DNA of 20,136 bases. Origin: Acidobacteriota bacterium. GTDB lineage: Bacteria > Acidobacteriota > Thermoanaerobaculia > UBA5066. The notes beneath the pieces were generated by a model. The model was given only the letters and a program-made list of their open reading frames with translations. It did not search any database and had not been told where the DNA came from. Of this stretch, positions 17,483 to 20,136 are shown piece after piece (the first letter of the stretch is position 1; each line of letters opens with the position of its first letter). The stretch is taken from positions 1-20,136 of the forward strand of contig JADJVE010000016.1 of NCBI GenBank assembly GCA_016716715.1. Direction: 5' to 3'. Both the position numbers and the translations under genes were made by a program.

Positions 17483-17940
17483 CGGCGGCCCCGGGGCTCG
17501 TGGTGCGCTACCGCCTGGCTGACGCCTTCCGGGACCTGGCCCCGCCCGCCTACGCCACCGACGGGGCTGCCGGCGCCGACCTGCGGGCCGCGCTCCCTTC
17601 GCCCCTCACGCTCGAGCCGCTCCAGCGGGCGCTCGTCCCGACGGCCCTCACGCTCGAGATCCCGCCGGGCTTCGAGGGCCAGGTGCGGGCGCGCTCGGGC
17701 CTGGCGCTGAAGAAGGGGATCGCGCTCGTGAACGGCGTCGGCACGATCGACTCGGACTACCGCGGCGAGGTCGGCGTCCTCCTGATCAACCTCGGGTCCG
17801 AGGCGGTGACGCTCCGACGCGGGGACCGGATCGCGCAGCTCGTCGTGGCGCCCGTGTCGCGGGCGACTTTCGCCGAGGCGGACGAGCTGGTCGCCTCCGC
17901 CCGCGGCGCCGGCGGCTTCGGCAGCTCCGGCGCGTCTTGA
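17479..17940 (+). CDS. dut: Deoxyuridine 5'-triphosphate nucleotidohydrolase (dUTPase)
   Basis: Trimeric dUTPase converting dUTP to dUMP and pyrophosphate. The gene is intact and encodes 153 residues from a GTG that overlaps the M16 stop (GTGA). All five motifs are present: 1, ATDGAAGADLRAAL (26-39); 2, VRARSGLALKKGI (69-81); 3, NGVGTIDSDYRGEVGVLLIN (85-104) with the catalytic Asp and Tyr; 4, RGDRIAQLVV (114-123); 5, the glycine-rich arm RGAGGFGSSG. Family length is normal. The stop TGA overlaps the next start (TTGA), so the M16, dut and hydrolase genes are translationally coupled. The pairing of an M16 peptidase with dut is common in bacterial genomes and does not imply a shared pathway. Confidence 0.97.
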   Translation: MTAAPGLVVRYRLADAFRDLAPPAYATDGAAGADLRAALPSPLTLEPLQRALVPTALTLEIPPGFEGQVRARSGLALKKGIALVNGVGTIDSDYRGEVGVLLINLGSEAVTLRRGDRIAQLVVAPVSRATFAEADELVASARGAGGFGSSGAS

Positions 17941-18722
17941 TCGAGATCTCGTTCCTCGGCAGCGGGTCGTCCGGCAACTGCGCCGTGGTCCGGTGCGGGA
18001 AGACGGTCGTCCTCCTGGACGCCGGCCTCTCGATGAGGGAGACGAAGAAGCGTCTGGCGCTGCGGGGCGTCGCCCTCGACGAGGTGCGGGCGCTCTTCCT
18101 GACGCACGAACACGGCGATCACGCGCACGCGGCGTGGACGCTGTCGAGGAAGCTGGAGGTCCCGATCTACGCGACGCAGGGGACGGCCGCTGCCGCCGGC
18201 CTCCCCGGCCCGCTCTTCGCGGACGTCCGCTGCGTCCGCGACGGGCGCGACTCCGTCCTCGCGGGCGGCGACCTCCACGTCCGCGCCACGCGGACGCCGC
18301 ACGACGGCACCGAGTCGGTCTGCTACGTCTTCGCCGACGGCGCGGGCCGGCGCGTGGGGGTTGCGACCGACCTGGGCCACCTCTCGGCGAAGGTGGCCGC
18401 CGCGCTCCGCGACTGCGAGGTGCTGGGCCTCGAGGCGAACCACGACGTGGATCTCCTGCGCACCGGAAGCTACCCGGTCGTCCTGAAGCGCCGCATCCTG
18501 TCCGACGTGGGCCACCTCTCGAACGACGCCGCGGCCACGGCGCTCGAGACGCTCATCGGCCCAAGGACGTGTTCCCTGGCGGTGCTCCACATCTCCAAGC
18601 ACAACAACACCCCCGCGCTCGCGGAGCGGACGATGGCGGGCTCCGTCCGCTCGATCGGCGCGCGCGTCCGGCTGGAGGTGGCGCCGCCCGATTGCCCCAC
18701 GCCGTGGCTCGGGGCGGGTTAA
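17937..18722 (+). CDS. Metallo-beta-lactamase-fold hydrolase, YycJ/WalJ-like
   Basis: An intact gene of 261 residues. The start is a TTG at 17937 overlapping the dut stop; MIEISFLGSGSSGNCAVVRC is the characteristic N terminus of the YycJ group. The metal-binding motif H-x-H-x-D-H is LTHEHGDHAHA (residues 55-65). Further ligand regions are TPHDGTESVCYVF, GVATDLGHLS and GLEANHDVDLL, followed by GSYPVVLKRRILSDVGHLSN and LHISKHNNTPALAE. Members of this group are reported as exonucleases or linked to DNA repair and cell-wall coordination; the specific substrate here is unknown. It is the last gene of the coupled M16-dut chain. A 21-base gap with a new ribosome-binding site precedes purS. Confidence 0.92.
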   Translation: MIEISFLGSGSSGNCAVVRCGKTVVLLDAGLSMRETKKRLALRGVALDEVRALFLTHEHGDHAHAAWTLSRKLEVPIYATQGTAAAAGLPGPLFADVRCVRDGRDSVLAGGDLHVRATRTPHDGTESVCYVFADGAGRRVGVATDLGHLSAKVAAALRDCEVLGLEANHDVDLLRTGSYPVVLKRRILSDVGHLSNDAAATALETLIGPRTCSLAVLHISKHNNTPALAERTMAGSVRSIGARVRLEVAPPDCPTPWLGAG

Positions 18723-18732
18723 ATTCGGGGCG

Positions 18733-18738
18733 AAGGAG
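18733..18738 (+). promoter_or_regulatory. Ribosome-binding site of purS
   Basis: AAGGAG with a five-base spacer before the ATG at 18744 is the best Shine-Dalgarno match in the right-hand part of the window. It lies in the short gap after the hydrolase stop, consistent with independent translation of purS. Confidence 0.7.
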
Positions 18739-18743
18739 CGACG

Positions 18744-18986
18744 ATGAGAGTGGAAGTGAGGGTCATGCCGAAGTCGGGAGTTCTCGACCCGCAGGGAAAG
18801 GCGATCGCGGGGGGGCTCACACGGCTCGGGTTCGAAGGCGTCGAGGACGTCCGCGCGGGGAAGGTCTTCACGATCGACCTCGCCACGGCCGACGCCGCCG
18901 CGGCGCGCGAGGAGGCGCGCCAGATGGCCGAGAAGCTCCTCGCGAACCCGGTCATCGAGGACTTCGAGGTGGAGGTGAAGGGCTGA
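18744..18986 (+). CDS. purS: Phosphoribosylformylglycinamidine synthase subunit PurS
   Basis: Small structural subunit of the three-part FGAM synthase (PurS-PurQ-small PurL) in de novo purine synthesis. It is intact at 80 residues, the normal length. MRVEVRVMPKSGVLDPQGKA, GGLTRLGFEGVEDVRAGKVF and the C-terminal NPVIEDFEVEV are the family signatures. The stop TGA overlaps the purQ ATG (TGATG). Its presence implies that the organism uses the split synthase found in many bacteria and archaea, not the single large PurL of enterobacteria; purL itself is not in the window. Confidence 0.96.
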   Translation: MRVEVRVMPKSGVLDPQGKAIAGGLTRLGFEGVEDVRAGKVFTIDLATADAAAAREEARQMAEKLLANPVIEDFEVEVKG

Positions 18987-19705
18987 TGTCGCGGAAGCCG
19001 CGCGTCACCGTCATCCTGTTCCCCGGCTCGAACTGCGATCACGACGCCGTCCACGCCGCCGAGACCGTGATGGGGGCCGACGTCCTGCTCGTCCGCCACG
19101 ACTCGCTCGACCTCGGCGATCCCGAGCTCGTCATCCTCCCCGGCGGGTTCTCGTACGGCGACTACCTGAGGAGCGGCGCCATGGCGCGCTTCTCGCCGGT
19201 GATGGAGTCCGTCGCGGCCTTCGCCACCGACGGAGGAGCCGTCCTCGGCATCTGCAACGGCTTCCAGATCCTCTGCGAGGCCGGCCTCCTGCCGGGCGCC
19301 ATGCTCCGGAACGCCGGCCTCCGCTTCCTCTGCAAGGACGTCTACCTGAAGGTGGAGTCGCGGAGGACGCCCTTCACCATCGGCATCCATCGCGGCGAGG
19401 TGCTCCGCGTCCCGATCGCGCACGGCGACGGCAACTGGACGGCGTCGCCGGAGACGCTGGCCAGCCTCCAGGCGAACGACCAGATCGTCTTTCGCTACGT
19501 GAACGCCCGCGGCGAGAGGACGCCCGACTCGAACCCGAACGGCTCCCTCGACGACGTGGCCGGCATCTGCAACCTGAACGGCAACGTCGTGGGCCTGATG
19601 CCGCACCCCGAAAGGTGCGCCGAGGCGATCCTCGGAAACGTCGACGGCGCGCGGCTCTTCAAGTCCTTCGAATCGTCCCTCCTCGGGATGGGGACGGCGG
19701 CCTGA
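18986..19705 (+). CDS. purQ: Phosphoribosylformylglycinamidine synthase glutaminase subunit PurQ
   Basis: Class I glutamine amidotransferase that supplies ammonia to PurL for FGAM formation. It is intact at 239 residues, with the start overlapping the purS stop. RVTVILFPGSNCDHDAVHA opens the protein; ILPGGFSYGDYLRSGAMARF is the conserved PurQ loop. The nucleophile is Cys90 in LGICNGFQILCEAGLLPGA, and the His-Glu pair lies in LMPHPER (His207, Glu209). IAHGDGNW and NPNGSLDDVAGICN are further PurQ hallmarks. Length and motifs are fully normal, with no frame disturbance. A PHP-domain gene starts two bases after the stop, so transcription probably continues. Confidence 0.97.
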   Translation: MSRKPRVTVILFPGSNCDHDAVHAAETVMGADVLLVRHDSLDLGDPELVILPGGFSYGDYLRSGAMARFSPVMESVAAFATDGGAVLGICNGFQILCEAGLLPGAMLRNAGLRFLCKDVYLKVESRRTPFTIGIHRGEVLRVPIAHGDGNWTASPETLASLQANDQIVFRYVNARGERTPDSNPNGSLDDVAGICNLNGNVVGLMPHPERCAEAILGNVDGARLFKSFESSLLGMGTAA

Positions 19706-19707
19706 CC

Positions 19708-20136
19708 GTGCGACCTCGCGGCCCGATCGTCGTCGTCCTCGGCCTCCTGTGCCTCCTGCAGGGGGCCGCGACGGCTCACGACGTCCGCGTGAGGCGCCCG
19801 CTCCGGCTTCCGGACATCGCGGGCTTCCGGACCCTCCAGTGCGACTTCCACACCCACACCGTCTTCTCGGACGGCGAGGTCTGGCCGGACGTCCGCGCCG
19901 AGGAGGGGTGGCGCGAGGGCCTCGACGCCGTCGCCATCACGGACCACATCGAATACCAGCCGCACAAGGCCGACCTCCCGACGAACCATGAGCGGCCCTA
20001 CGAGATCGCCGCGGCGCACGGCGACAAGCTCGACCTCCTCGTCATCCGCGGCTCCGAGATCACCCGCAAGATGCCGCCCGGGCACCTCAACGCGATCTTC
20101 CTGAAGGCCTCGACGCCGCTCGAGACGCCGGAGTGG
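19708..20136 (+). CDS. Exported PHP-domain metal-dependent phosphoesterase (3' cut by window)
   Basis: A GTG at 19708, two bases after the purQ stop, starts VRPRGPIVVVLGLLCLLQGA: a basic residue pair, a hydrophobic core and a probable signal-peptidase site near ATA/HD (residues 21-25). The mature part shows PHP motif 1, QCDFHTHTVFSDGEVWP (metal-binding His48 and His50), then LDAVAITDHIEYQPHK (motif 2) and DLLVIRGSEITRKMPPGHLN, a third metal-binding strand. The frame is open to the last base, giving 143 residues of an incomplete protein. The PHP superfamily includes histidinol phosphatase and polymerase-associated nucleases; exported copies with a signal peptide are usually uncharacterised predicted phosphoesterases. 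A link to purine metabolism is not established. Confidence 0.85.
   Translation, partial: MRPRGPIVVVLGLLCLLQGAATAHDVRVRRPLRLPDIAGFRTLQCDFHTHTVFSDGEVWPDVRAEEGWREGLDAVAITDHIEYQPHKADLPTNHERPYEIAAAHGDKLDLLVIRGSEITRKMPPGHLNAIFLKASTPLETPEW

Overview
The window is very GC-rich, gene-dense DNA from a Gram-negative (diderm) bacterium. It carries lipid A/Kdo genes, a type II secretion / type IV pilus-like machine with a secretin, and a split PurL system (purS, purQ). The pairing of a secretin ending in a cohesin-like domain with PilM/N/O-type assembly proteins and pseudopilins ending in a GPI-GVYSKSK-type motif resembles Acidobacteriota. That assignment is inference, not proof. Most genes in roughly the first 17 kb are interrupted by one-base frameshifts while their protein motifs stay well conserved, so the sequence is probably an unpolished or low-coverage assembly. 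Each such gene is annotated as one CDS, with the frame changes noted.

Layout. (1) 1-1151, plus strand: the tail of a response-regulator receiver domain, then a receiver-GGDEF diguanylate cyclase. (2) 1098-4226, minus strand: waaA (kdtA) -> lpxK -> an LpxL/HtrB-family acyltransferase, a compact Kdo-lipid A operon. (3) 4227-4376: the divergent control region, with an AT-rich patch containing overlapping -10-like elements. (4) 4377-16175, plus strand: a long, tightly packed operon. It holds an ECF sigma factor, its zinc-finger anti-sigma factor, a small exported secretin-like protein, the inner-membrane platform (GspF/PilC), the assembly ATPase (GspE/PilB), PilM-, PilN-, PilO- and PilP/GspC-like proteins, an unusual secretin (TPR - N0 - N1 - Gly/Thr-rich insert - secretin core - cohesin-like domain) and three consecutive pseudopilins. 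(5) 16198-19705, plus strand: M16 peptidase, dut, a YycJ-like metallo-beta-lactamase-fold hydrolase, purS and purQ, mostly coupled by overlapping stop/start codons. (6) 19708-20136: the start of an exported PHP-domain protein cut by the window end.

How the genes work together. The 4.4-16.2 kb block encodes almost a complete envelope-spanning machine: ATPase, platform, PilM/N/O/P alignment complex, outer-membrane secretin and a pseudopilus with two GspG-like subunits and one candidate tip subunit lacking Glu5. The ECF sigma/anti-sigma pair at its head suggests envelope-responsive expression. No retraction ATPase (PilT) and no prepilin peptidase are present, so a secretion role is favoured over twitching. 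The most unusual features are the architecture of the secretin, the separate small secretin-like protein near the operon head, and the third pseudopilin without Glu5.
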